This document shows, one piece after another, positions 18,027 to 26,398 of a stretch of 49,096 nt of DNA (within the stretch, counting starts at the first letter, position 1; the number at the start of each line of letters is the position of its first letter). The notes beneath the pieces were generated by a model. It was not told the DNA's origin and made no database searches. It was given only the letters and a program-made list of their open reading frames with translations. The translations under genes and the position numbers were made by a program. The DNA comes from Micavibrio sp. UBA2638 (GTDB lineage: Bacteria; Pseudomonadota; Alphaproteobacteria; Micavibrionales; Micavibrionaceae): assembly GCA_002359735.1 (NCBI GenBank), contig DENS01000001.1, positions 117,283-166,378 of the forward strand. The letters are read 5' to 3'.

Positions 18027-19142
18027 TCAGCCATCTTCTAAATTCATAATCACTGTCAAACCCAGCAAAAAGCAAATAAGCGAAGGCGCCCATGCGGCTA
18101 GAGCCGCAGGAATCTGGTGCGATGTCCCGAGCGCCTGCAAATAACTGGATAAAAAGAACACAAGAAATCCAATAAAGACACCCAAAACAATTAACATAAA
18201 GGTGCCGCGCTGCCTGGGTGGCCGTAACGATACGCTGGCCGCCAACAGAATCATCGATGCAAAAAATAATGGCTGGGCCCATAAATTCTGATAATAAACC
18301 CGCAACCGCGTAGCATCAAAACCCGTGGCTTCCAAAGTTTGAATATATCCAGGCAAGTTCCAGAAGGACATGGTGTCTGGGGATGCAAAGCTATCTTCAA
18401 TTTCGGTGACGGTCAGCTGCGTTGGCAACACCAATTCCGATAGGTTTTCCGGGACTGTGGCTCCCGCGCGATGTATCTGAACATTATGAAATTCCCAAAA
18501 CCCGTCTTTTAACAAAGCGCGTCTGGCATCGGTTCGCATTATAAAATTATCTTGCCCATCAAATTGCAACATGGTGACATCACGCAATTTCCATGTGGTT
18601 TTTTCGATTCTGGGCGCATGCAAAATGGCGTAATGATCTGGATTTTCAAGGCCTTGCCGCAACCAAAGCCCTTCTTCAAAAAAGGCAATTTGTGATGTAT
18701 TATGCCTTAGATATTTATTCTCCAATTCAGTAAACTTACCGATTAGAACGGCCCCGACAGGATTAATAATCAACATTTGTAAAATACCGACAAATACGGC
18801 CACACCAATTACGGGCGCCAAAAACTGCCACACTGAAAATCCGGCGGATCTAACGACAATCAACTCATATCGTTTCGTCAGCTGCCAAAATGTAAACATC
18901 GCACTAAACAAAATGGCAAACGGAAACAATAATTGACCAACCTCGGGCAGCTTTAACAGCCCCATCTGAAGGACCAATCCGAATGATATATCCTCTTTTT
19001 TGCTAGTGCGTCTAATAAGCTCAACCGTATCGAACAAGTATATAATACCCAATAAAATCAATAACAAAAAAATCATATTGATAAAATAATTCCGGGCAAT
19101 ATAACGGCTTAATGTCGGCGTCATTCGCAAATTCATGTTCAT
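18027..19142 (-). CDS. lptG: LPS export ABC transporter permease LptG
   Basis: This 371-residue inner-membrane permease has paired N-terminal helices (about residues 18-40 and 60-80), a third near 100-120, a periplasmic beta-jellyroll region of about 150 residues, and three C-terminal helices. LptG forms the LptB2FG complex with LptF and powers LPS extraction towards LptC and LptA. The start overlaps the lptF stop by 4 bases (ATGA), showing translational coupling. The order lptF then lptG separates it from LptF, as does the short N-terminus. Met3 and Met7 are alternative starts. Confidence 0.9.
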   Translation of the reverse strand: MNMNLRMTPTLSRYIARNYFINMIFLLLILLGIIYLFDTVELIRRTSKKEDISFGLVLQMGLLKLPEVGQLLFPFAILFSAMFTFWQLTKRYELIVVRSAGFSVWQFLAPVIGVAVFVGILQMLIINPVGAVLIGKFTELENKYLRHNTSQIAFFEEGLWLRQGLENPDHYAILHAPRIEKTTWKLRDVTMLQFDGQDNFIMRTDARRALLKDGFWEFHNVQIHRAGATVPENLSELVLPTQLTVTEIEDSFASPDTMSFWNLPGYIQTLEATGFDATRLRVYYQNLWAQPLFFASMILLAASVSLRPPRQRGTFMLIVLGVFIGFLVFFLSSYLQALGTSHQIPAALAAWAPSLICFLLGLTVIMNLEDG

Positions 19143-20269
19143 CGAATGACCTCCCCTTCTTTATACAAAATCTGTCTTCGCATGGCTTCACTGGCGCCGC
19201 TAATGGCAAAACTCGCAATAACACTTGGCGCAATGATCAAAAGATACATAAGAACAAACCCCAGATTTGTATTATGGGCAATATTAAACGACGTAAGATA
19301 CAACCCCTGAATACTCAGCACCACAACAATGACCAACAAGATTCTTTTTCCTTGCCCTCTGCGATCAACCGGCCCAATTAACAATACCGCCAAGGCAATT
19401 AATGTATAAACTATTGTTAAAAGCGGGCTCGTTAAACGCTTGTTAATCTCAATCTGGAAATCGCGAATCGATTCGACGTCCCGCTCGACAGTCATATCTG
19501 GATTGAATAATTCAATTAATGTGCGTTCTTCCGGCTCACGCCATCGTTGATTCACCGGGGCGCTTTCAGGCAAATCAATGATATACCGATCAAAATTCAA
19601 ACGCTGTAATACGCCTTTGTCCCGATTGTATTCTTGCCGGGATCCTTCATATACCACCACTTGAAACGAATCATCTGTATTCAAAATAACGCCGCGCTTT
19701 GCAACCACAGTTGAGGGATAAGGGTTTTCATCACGATTATCATGGATGAGCAGCCCAGCCATTTCTCCATCTGCATTTTTTTCGCGCACATAGACCGTTA
19801 AACCTTTACCTGCGCGATTAAAAACCCCTTCACGGAACAAAACTGTCGAAAATTGTGCCTGAATTACCTGTTGCATTTTTTTCATACTATTCAGGGCGAC
19901 AGGTGTGGCAAACATGGCCACGGCATACAATAAAAACGTCAAAATCAGTGCCAGCAAAATGGCAGGACGGCCAATTTGAAATGGTGAAAATCCAATCGAG
20001 CGAATGGCCACCAATTCTGAATCCATATTCATCTTATTAAAAACAAAGACAACAGAGCTCATCATAGCCAATGGGACAATAATTTCAAAAAATCGTGGTA
20101 ACGCCAAAGACGTCAGATACCAAAATGTCAAACTGGAAGCCCCTGATTCCACGACCAATTCCAGAAACTTTAAACTTTGGGTCAAAAATACGACAGAGGT
20201 CAAAACAAAAGTTATAAAAATCGTCGCAATCACTAGATTTTTAAATAGATATGTATCAAAACGAGCCAT
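19139..20269 (-). CDS. lptF: LPS export ABC transporter permease LptF
   Basis: This 376-residue YjgP/YjgQ family permease has helices near residues 12-32, 48-72 and 98-120, a periplasmic jellyroll, and three C-terminal helices. Recognisable family features are the MNMDSELVAIRSIGFSPFQI cytoplasmic coupling segment near 78-97 and the LTSPLLTIVYTLIALAVLL helix near 278. It is the first gene of the lptF-lptG operon and is divergent from pepA across 126 bases. That lptF lies next to pepA is a common proteobacterial arrangement. Confidence 0.9.
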   Translation of the reverse strand: MARFDTYLFKNLVIATIFITFVLTSVVFLTQSLKFLELVVESGASSLTFWYLTSLALPRFFEIIVPLAMMSSVVFVFNKMNMDSELVAIRSIGFSPFQIGRPAILLALILTFLLYAVAMFATPVALNSMKKMQQVIQAQFSTVLFREGVFNRAGKGLTVYVREKNADGEMAGLLIHDNRDENPYPSTVVAKRGVILNTDDSFQVVVYEGSRQEYNRDKGVLQRLNFDRYIIDLPESAPVNQRWREPEERTLIELFNPDMTVERDVESIRDFQIEINKRLTSPLLTIVYTLIALAVLLIGPVDRRGQGKRILLVIVVVLSIQGLYLTSFNIAHNTNLGFVLMYLLIIAPSVIASFAISGASEAMRRQILYKEGEVIR

Positions 20270-20395
20270 AATTCAGTTCAACTATCTTATCGTCAAAATT
20301 TAAGGTTTCCATTGGCAGCAGGTCTGGAAAACGTTAGAGTAATCACTATAGTAAAACTCTGGCCAAAACAAGAAAACATAGGAAAATGAATCTCT

Positions 20396-21913
20396 ATGGA
20401 TATTAATTTTGTAAAAACAATTCAAAAAGACGCCGATACCATCATTCTGCCTGTATATGAAGGCACGGATGAAAAGCGCTTTGACCTTATAACAGGATCA
20501 CTGGATACGGCAACAGCCAAGGCGATAGAGACAATCGCCAACAAATCAAAATCATTTAAAGCCAAACATGGCAGCACACTTTTGATGAATTTGCCTGAAG
20601 GCGCGCCAGCCGATCATGCCATTCTTCTTGGCCTGGGGCAGGCAGGCGATATGACGCCATACAAAGCCGAGGAAGCTGGCGGTAAATTATTTGCGGCGCT
20701 TAAAGGCACTGGCGCGACCCTTATCAATATTATCATTGAGACAGGCCACGCAGCCGGGGATAACAGCCCCTCCACCATAGCAGCTCACATAGCCTATGGC
20801 ATGGAACTGCGTTCCTATAAATTTGATCTCTATAAATCAAAAAAGAAGGATAACGAAGACGAAACGCCCGTGGTACGGGCCGCATTCGTCATTTCAACAG
20901 ATAACGAAGCGGAGAATATTTTCACGCCCTTAAAGTGTGTCGCCAGCGGGGTTTATACCGCACGTGACTTCGTGAATGAGCCACCAAATACGCTTTACCC
21001 GGAAAGCTACGCCGCACAAATAAAGGAACAACTTAAGCCGCTAGGCGTCAGTGTCGAAATCCTGGACGAGAAAAAGATGATCAAAATGGGCATGGGGGCT
21101 ATTATGGCCGTCGGGAAAGGGTCAGAACGCCAGCCGCGGATGGTCATCATGAAATGGAATGGCGGCGCTAAAAATAAACATCCCGTACTTTTGGTGGGTA
21201 AAGGCGTAACATTTGATACAGGAGGCATCTCCATTAAGCCGGGCGCTGGAATGGATGAAATGAAAATGGATATGGGTGGATCGGCCGCTGTGGTTGGCAC
21301 CATGAAGGCATTGGCCCTGCGCAAATCAAAGGCCAATGTTATTGGTATCGTCGGATTGGCTGAAAACATGCCATCCCACAATGCTTACCGCCCCGGAGAT
21401 ATTGTAAAAAGCTATTCAGGGAAAACCATAGAGGTTTTAAACACTGACGCCGAAGGGCGCCTGGTTTTGGCCGATTGCCTAACATATGGGCAAGAGATCG
21501 CAAACCCCGAAGCCATAATCGATCTGGCCACGTTAACAGGAGCAATTATGGTTGCCCTGGGCCACGAATATTGCGGGGGCTTCGTCAACAATGACGAACT
21601 TTGGGGCAAACTCGAATCCTCCTCGGCACGTACAGGTGAAAAACTATGGCGTATGCCTTTGGACCCAGTCTATAAAAAAGACATGGAAGGCACGTTTGGT
21701 GATTTACAAAACCTTGGTAAATCCGGCCGCTGGGGCGGATCATGTACGGCAGCGGGGTTTTTAGAACATTTCATTAATGAGGGGACGCCTTGGGCCCATC
21801 TTGATATAGCTGGAACGGCATGGATTAAAAGTGATAAGGCTACTGTACCGAAATACGGTACAGGCTTTGGCGTACGCATTCTAAATGATTTTATTGCTGA
21901 GTATTACGAATAA
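20396..21913 (+). CDS. pepA: Leucyl aminopeptidase (M17 family)
   Basis: This 505-residue cytosolic, two-metal aminopeptidase releases N-terminal residues from peptides. Catalytic-domain motifs are intact: VGKGVTFDTGGISIKPG near 264-280 with the Lys and Asp metal/catalytic residues, MKMDMGGSAAVVGTM near 287, the family signature NTDAEGRLVLAD near 347-358, and LATLTGAIMVALG near 374. The N-terminal domain is poorly conserved, as is usual for the family. It is followed after 12 bases by the KamA-like gene and then holC. PepA can also bind DNA in some bacteria, but nothing here shows that. Confidence 0.95.
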   Translation: MDINFVKTIQKDADTIILPVYEGTDEKRFDLITGSLDTATAKAIETIANKSKSFKAKHGSTLLMNLPEGAPADHAILLGLGQAGDMTPYKAEEAGGKLFAALKGTGATLINIIIETGHAAGDNSPSTIAAHIAYGMELRSYKFDLYKSKKKDNEDETPVVRAAFVISTDNEAENIFTPLKCVASGVYTARDFVNEPPNTLYPESYAAQIKEQLKPLGVSVEILDEKKMIKMGMGAIMAVGKGSERQPRMVIMKWNGGAKNKHPVLLVGKGVTFDTGGISIKPGAGMDEMKMDMGGSAAVVGTMKALALRKSKANVIGIVGLAENMPSHNAYRPGDIVKSYSGKTIEVLNTDAEGRLVLADCLTYGQEIANPEAIIDLATLTGAIMVALGHEYCGGFVNNDELWGKLESSSARTGEKLWRMPLDPVYKKDMEGTFGDLQNLGKSGRWGGSCTAAGFLEHFINEGTPWAHLDIAGTAWIKSDKATVPKYGTGFGVRILNDFIAEYYE

Positions 21914-21925
21914 CGACCAGTTTCT

Positions 21926-23017
21926 ATGAGTATCTACAGCCCCGACAAACAAAAAATAACAACACCGCATGATCTTATGCGCGCCGGGCTCATATGGGAT
22001 GGTGACTTTGCTGCGATAGAGGCCATTTCTGAACGTTATGCCATTGGTTTAACCCAACATATTCTTGACCTTATTAACGCTAATCCAAAATCAGAGGGCG
22101 TACGTCTGCAATATGTACCTCAAGAAGCCGAGCTATATACCACCCCAACAGAATTAGAAGACCCCATTGGGGATAACGCGCACAGCCCGGTAAAAGGCAT
22201 TGTTCACCGCTATCCCGACCGCGTTTTATTCAAGGTCGTAAGCGGTTGTCCCGTTTATTGCCGATTTTGTTTCCGCCGCGAAATGGTTGGACCGTCGCAT
22301 GCCCCCGTCACCAAGGAAGAGCGGGATAAGGCGCTCGATTATATTCGTGCCAATCCGGAAATTTGGGAGGTCATTTTAACAGGCGGCGACCCGCTTATTC
22401 TATCCGAACGGAAAATAGGAGCTTTACTGGATGAGCTATGCGCCATTGAACATGTCAAGGTCATACGCATACATACACGCGTACCAATGGCCGATCCAAA
22501 GCGTTTAACCGATGACTATTTAAAGATATTAAAGGAAAAATGCACCAAGCCGCTATATATTGTCATCCATGCAAATCATCCGAATGAATTTAATGATGCC
22601 GTTGAGCAGACCATAAAAAACCTGCATGAAATCGGGGCAAACCTTCTTTCACAAACCGCATTATTACACGGGGTCAATGATCACGCAGGCATATTAGAAC
22701 GCCTATTCCGCAAATTGGTGACACTAAACGTCAAACCCTATTATCTGCATCATCCTGACATGGCCAAAGGTACATCACATTTCCGCCTGTCATTAACCGA
22801 TGGTATGAACATATACCGGACGCTACTTGGCCGTATATCCGGTTTATGTCACCCTGCATATGTTCTGGACATTCCAGGCGGATATGGCAAAACACCGATT
22901 AATGCCAATTATATAGTCGAGTTAAAATCTGGTCATTATATAGTCGAAGATTATTTCGGCCGCAAACACAACTATGTAGATGATCTAAGCGACAATGCCG
23001 CAAGGAGCGACATATGA
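21926..23017 (+). CDS. KamA-family radical SAM protein (lysine 2,3-aminomutase-like)
   Basis: This 363-residue radical SAM enzyme has the cluster motif CPVYCRFCFRRE (Cys-x3-Cys-x2-Cys, near residues 108-115), the SAM-contact motif LTGGDPL near 151, and the PLP-lysine region LDIPGGYGKTP near 310-330. Family members interconvert alpha- and beta-lysine, or beta-lysylate elongation factor P (EpmB) together with EpmA. The sequence ends soon after PGGYGKTP and lacks the Cys-rich zinc-binding tail of catabolic lysine 2,3-aminomutases. It is therefore closer in build to EpmB-type enzymes. No efp or epmA gene is in the window. It overlaps holC by 4 bases and follows pepA by 12, an insertion into the common pepA-holC pair. 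Confidence 0.85.
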   Translation: MSIYSPDKQKITTPHDLMRAGLIWDGDFAAIEAISERYAIGLTQHILDLINANPKSEGVRLQYVPQEAELYTTPTELEDPIGDNAHSPVKGIVHRYPDRVLFKVVSGCPVYCRFCFRREMVGPSHAPVTKEERDKALDYIRANPEIWEVILTGGDPLILSERKIGALLDELCAIEHVKVIRIHTRVPMADPKRLTDDYLKILKEKCTKPLYIVIHANHPNEFNDAVEQTIKNLHEIGANLLSQTALLHGVNDHAGILERLFRKLVTLNVKPYYLHHPDMAKGTSHFRLSLTDGMNIYRTLLGRISGLCHPAYVLDIPGGYGKTPINANYIVELKSGHYIVEDYFGRKHNYVDDLSDNAARSDI

Positions 23018-23460
23018 ATGAAATAAGATTTTATCATTTGCAAAACCAGACCTTGGAACAAGCGCTACCAGCGCTCATTGCCAAAGCCTATGATAATGGG
23101 CACCGTATCATCGTAAAGGCTCCGGAAAATGAAATTGAGCATCTAAACGATATCTTATGGACATATCGTTCTGATAGTTTTTTACCGCATGGTTGCGAAA
23201 AGGACGGCCATGGCCAGCACCATCCTATTTGGCTAACCGATACTGATGACAATCCCAATGAAGCGGATGTTCTGATTCTAACACATAATCTGGACTCGCA
23301 ATCCAAACACAACTTTAAATTATGCTGCGAAGTGTTTGATGGACGCATAGATAAAGACGTACATGCCGCACGTACACGTTGGAAAGCCTATAAAGACCAG
23401 GGCCTAAATATAACGTATTGGCAACAAACAGAGCAGGGAGGCTGGAATAAAAAAGCCTGA
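23014..23460 (+). CDS. holC: DNA polymerase III subunit chi
   Basis: This 148-residue HolC protein binds single-stranded DNA-binding protein and links it to the clamp loader via psi. The N-terminal RFYHLQNQTLEQALPALIAK segment, ILWTYRSDSFLPHG near 48-61, HPIWLTD near 70, and VLILTH near 85 match the chi family. Translation is coupled to the KamA-like gene by an ATGA overlap. HolC beside PepA is common in Proteobacteria. Confidence 0.92.
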   Translation: MNEIRFYHLQNQTLEQALPALIAKAYDNGHRIIVKAPENEIEHLNDILWTYRSDSFLPHGCEKDGHGQHHPIWLTDTDDNPNEADVLILTHNLDSQSKHNFKLCCEVFDGRIDKDVHAARTRWKAYKDQGLNITYWQQTEQGGWNKKA

Positions 23461-23586
23461 ACCTTCCCTTCCGTTTACCATCCGCAAAGACCTCACGGAT
23501 CTGCTAGTATAAAACAAAAATGTTCACCCTGCATTTATCAGAAAATGTGGTGAAAAAGGCATCATTATCATACCCGCCCATAATAA

Positions 23587-23606
23587 AGCCGCCATTTCTG
23601 GCGGCT
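23587..23606. terminator. Bidirectional terminator between holC and the cytochrome c gene
   Basis: The stem is AGCCGCC / GGCGGCT (7 bp, perfect) with loop ATTTCT. On the plus strand it is followed by GATTATTTTT, and on the minus strand by TTATTA. It lies between two convergent genes, so it likely serves both. It sits within a 176-base gap that holds nothing else I can recognise. Confidence 0.75.
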
Positions 23607-23636
23607 GATTATTTTTATCTTAATTGAAACAAGAGC

Positions 23637-24287
23637 TTATTCGGCCGGGGCGGCCTCTTCGGCGGCTCCATCAACTGCGGACTCAGTAGCGGCCTCTTCT
23701 TCAGTAACCTCAGGCTCCGGGGCCAATTTAGCCTTTTCCGCAGCAATATCACCTTCACTTGGTAAAGCCATAGAGGTCGAACCCATACTACGCAGCCATG
23801 CGATCAAGGCCGCGCGGTCTTCCGGCTTCTTCATACCAATATAATTCATCTTCGTACCTTCAATATAGGCTTTTGGCTTATACAAAAACTCATTCATCTC
23901 CGCATAGCCCCATGACCCTGCTTTATTTTTCAGTCCATCAGAATATGCGAAACCAGCCACATGCGCTTTCGGACCGCCCAAAACCCCCCAAAGATTGGGC
24001 CCAACCTTGTCCGGCCCCCCGTTATCAAATGAATGACAGGCCGCACATGCCTTAGATAATTTCTCGCCCTTGGCAATATCGGCCGCCGCGATCAAGTGCA
24101 TAATCGGTTCCGGTCCTTTGGGGCCTGATACGACGCCGGCAGCAACTTCACCACCTTCAATCGGCACAGCTGGCTCGCTCAGGGGTTCTGCATGGATAAG
24201 TTTATCCGCAACAAAGGCCGAAAGATACGCTGTAATACCTGCGATCAAAAAGGCTGCGAAAATTTTATTTGATTGTGGACCTGTCAT
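23637..24287 (-). CDS. Membrane-anchored class I cytochrome c (CycM type)
   Basis: This 216-residue c-type cytochrome has an uncleaved N-terminal anchor near residues 9-27. Its haem-binding CAACH is at 81-85 and the probable axial ligand is Met147 in GTKMNYIGM. The VGPNLWGVLG segment near 95-104 and the FAYSDGLK near 113 are typical of the cytochrome c552/CycM group, which carries electrons to terminal oxidases in Alphaproteobacteria. The last ~40 residues are an Ala/Glu/Pro-rich acidic tail, predicted to be disordered in the periplasm. It is divergent from pheA across 134 bases, an arrangement well known in this class. Confidence 0.9.
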   Translation of the reverse strand: MTGPQSNKIFAAFLIAGITAYLSAFVADKLIHAEPLSEPAVPIEGGEVAAGVVSGPKGPEPIMHLIAAADIAKGEKLSKACAACHSFDNGGPDKVGPNLWGVLGGPKAHVAGFAYSDGLKNKAGSWGYAEMNEFLYKPKAYIEGTKMNYIGMKKPEDRAALIAWLRSMGSTSMALPSEGDIAAEKAKLAPEPEVTEEEAATESAVDGAAEEAAPAE

Positions 24288-24421
24288 GTGTGCTTCTGCA
24301 ATGTTAGTTTATGTTGTTTAATTTTAGCTTCGTTACTATAGCAAGTTTATAAATACTTATCGACACTCTTTAACGCCTTGACTATAGTCATTCAACAAAA
24401 AAATATTTATACCATAGAAAA

Positions 24422-25285
24422 ATGACATTAAAGCGAAAAAAAATAGCCTTTCAAGGCATGGCAGGCGCATTTTCGGATTTGGCCTGTCGCACAGTCTTTC
24501 CTGATCTTGAAACCTTGCCCTGCGCCTCATTCGAGGACGCATTTAATGCCGTGCAAAATGGGGAGGCCGATTTGGCCATGATTCCTGTAGATAACAGTAT
24601 CGCGGGCCGCGTGGCAGATGTACACCATCTGTTGCCAGGCAGCGACCTGTATATTGTTGGTGAACATTTTCAACCTGTTGAACATGCCCTATTGGCCGTA
24701 AAAGGGGCGGATATTAAAGACTTGAAATACATTCATAGTCACATTCATGCCCTGCCCCAATGCCGCAATATTATAAAAAAATTAAGGTTGGAAAAGCGTG
24801 TACACGCCGACACAGCCGGCGCGGCCGCTGAAATTTCCAGCAAAAATGACCCGCAGCACGCCGCCATTGCCTCAACGCTGGCCGCTGATATATATGATCT
24901 GAATATTCTAAAAACCAATATTCAAGATAACAATCAAAATACAACACGCTTCCTTATTCTGGCGCCGGAACCTGAGATACCAGACACAGATTATGACGGC
25001 ATCGTATTAACCACATTAATTTTCGGCGTTCGCAACATTCCGGCCGCGCTATACAAATGTATGGGCGGGTTTGCAACAAATGGCTTAAACCTGACCAAAC
25101 TGGAATCCTATGTGAATGAAAACTTTCAAGCCGCCCATTTTTATTGCGACCTAGAGGGGCACCCTGATGACCCCCGCTTTAAACTGGCTTTAGAGGAGCT
25201 GGGTTTTTATGCCAAGGATGTTAAATTTCTGGGATCATACAAAGCGCACACATCCCGCATTCGGGAAGACGACGAATATTCGTAA
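24422..25285 (+). CDS. pheA: Prephenate dehydratase
   Basis: This 287-residue enzyme of phenylalanine synthesis converts prephenate to phenylpyruvate. The catalytic domain has IAFQGMAGAFSD near 8, NGEADLAMIPVDNSIAGRV near 47-65, and the key Thr-Arg-Phe motif in NNQNTTRFLIL near 177. A C-terminal ACT regulatory domain follows (FGVRNIPAALYKCMGGFATN near 204 and LTKLESY near 226), probably sensing phenylalanine. There is no chorismate mutase domain, as is usual in Alphaproteobacteria. Confidence 0.94.
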   Translation: MTLKRKKIAFQGMAGAFSDLACRTVFPDLETLPCASFEDAFNAVQNGEADLAMIPVDNSIAGRVADVHHLLPGSDLYIVGEHFQPVEHALLAVKGADIKDLKYIHSHIHALPQCRNIIKKLRLEKRVHADTAGAAAEISSKNDPQHAAIASTLAADIYDLNILKTNIQDNNQNTTRFLILAPEPEIPDTDYDGIVLTTLIFGVRNIPAALYKCMGGFATNGLNLTKLESYVNENFQAAHFYCDLEGHPDDPRFKLALEELGFYAKDVKFLGSYKAHTSRIREDDEYS

Positions 25286-25385
25286 GTTCAATAAAATATC
25301 ACACCTTGGCATTGGCTTATGGGTAATCGCGTGTTAGGCTCCTGTTATTATATGAATTACGACAGATGATTATCAGGAGAAATTA

Positions 25386-25724
25386 ATGCCTTCACACGCC
25401 GAACTAGCCTCAAAACTCCTTGCCGATGCGGCTGGGTTTTTCCGTACTTTGGGGGAACAAAACGCCGAACTAAAACCCCAAATGGATGAAAATGCAGGTG
25501 TGTTTGATCAAATGGCCGGCCTGATTCAACAAGACCCTAACGGGGAAATGAATGGAACCAGCTATGCCGAGCTCTGTGGCCGCCTTCTTCAAGATGCTGC
25601 CGGTTTCTTCCGTACCCTCGCCGAACAAAATGAGCCGTTGAAAGAACAAATGGAAGAAAATGCCAATGTCTTTGAACAAATCGGGCAACTGGTCGCCCAG
25701 GATCCGAACGGCAATCTTGATTAA
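25386..25724 (+). CDS. Small protein made of two tandem repeats, function unknown
   Basis: This is a 112-residue soluble protein with an AGGAGA ribosome site just ahead of the ATG. It consists almost wholly of two copies of a unit of about 52 residues with a period of 56 residues (168 bases). Each unit runs from AEL--LL through DAAGFFRTL-EQN, QM-EN and VF-Q to QDPNG. I count 33 identical positions of 52 between the copies. Each unit is predicted mostly helical, so the protein is probably a small helical bundle. I do not recognise a family. It is a free-standing gene between pheA and a convergent tail-anchored protein gene. Confidence 0.75.
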   Translation: MPSHAELASKLLADAAGFFRTLGEQNAELKPQMDENAGVFDQMAGLIQQDPNGEMNGTSYAELCGRLLQDAAGFFRTLAEQNEPLKEQMEENANVFEQIGQLVAQDPNGNLD

Positions 25725-25757
25725 AACTATCAATACACCGCTGATATAACCCTATTT

Positions 25758-26111
25758 TTATAACCCGGACGTCACCAAATAGGCGGCGATAAACGCTGCT
25801 GCGCTAATGGCAACGCCAATTCCCAATATGGCATAGGCACCCATCTCTTTCTTAAGATTGCCCTCAAATGTCTTTAAGGTCATATCAATTGTGCGTGAAT
25901 TTTTAACGTCAAAATACTTCTTCTTAACTTCGACTTTTTGGAATTCACGGGTGTTATAATATTTTTCAGCTTCGGCAATGGCTTTATCCATATTATCGGT
26001 TATCCCTTTCATTTCCCAGGGACTTTTTGATTTTGCCTTCTTAGGGTCAAAATAAACATACACCGAATATTCGATGGAACCTGCTCCATCCTGCATCTGT
26101 CCTGTTGACAT
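25758..26111 (-). CDS. Small tail-anchored membrane protein, function unknown
   Basis: This 117-residue protein has a soluble N-terminal part (SIEYSVYVYFDPKKAK near 12, then a helix-strand-rich region with many Lys/Glu) and a single hydrophobic segment at the C-terminus (about residues 92-114). The topology is that of a tail-anchored protein with the soluble domain in the cytoplasm. No family is recognised. It converges with the duplicated small gene. Upstream, 26112-26398 (287 bases) is a very AT-rich gap before ftsK with no convincing gene. Confidence 0.65.
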   Translation of the reverse strand: MSTGQMQDGAGSIEYSVYVYFDPKKAKSKSPWEMKGITDNMDKAIAEAEKYYNTREFQKVEVKKKYFDVKNSRTIDMTLKTFEGNLKKEMGAYAILGIGVAISAAAFIAAYLVTSGL

Positions 26112-26398
26112 TACACTTGTCCCTCTATCTTTTTCAAATCAAACTAAAAAATAAGACCATATTTATACAATGGCCATTAACCATCTAAACTATGCTACTC
26201 ATGAAAGTATAAAAAATAGTAAATTGATTAATAAAAGATTAACACTGGATAATATTTCCCATATTTTTTGCAACTTATCTACAGCTTCATTTGTATTTAC
26301 AATAAAAAAAAGCTATGCTGGTTGTTGATTTTCATCAAGCATGGTCACATTCATCGACCTGCCCTGTTTATTCATAACTTCTCTAATTAGGTATCAGC

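Noticed and set aside
21926..23017. Catabolic lysine 2,3-aminomutase
   Set aside because: The C-terminal zinc-binding Cys cluster is absent and no lysine fermentation genes are nearby.
26170..26328. 52-codon ORF upstream of ftsK
   Set aside because: It has no ribosome site, and its Asn/Lys/Ile-rich composition merely reflects AT-rich DNA.
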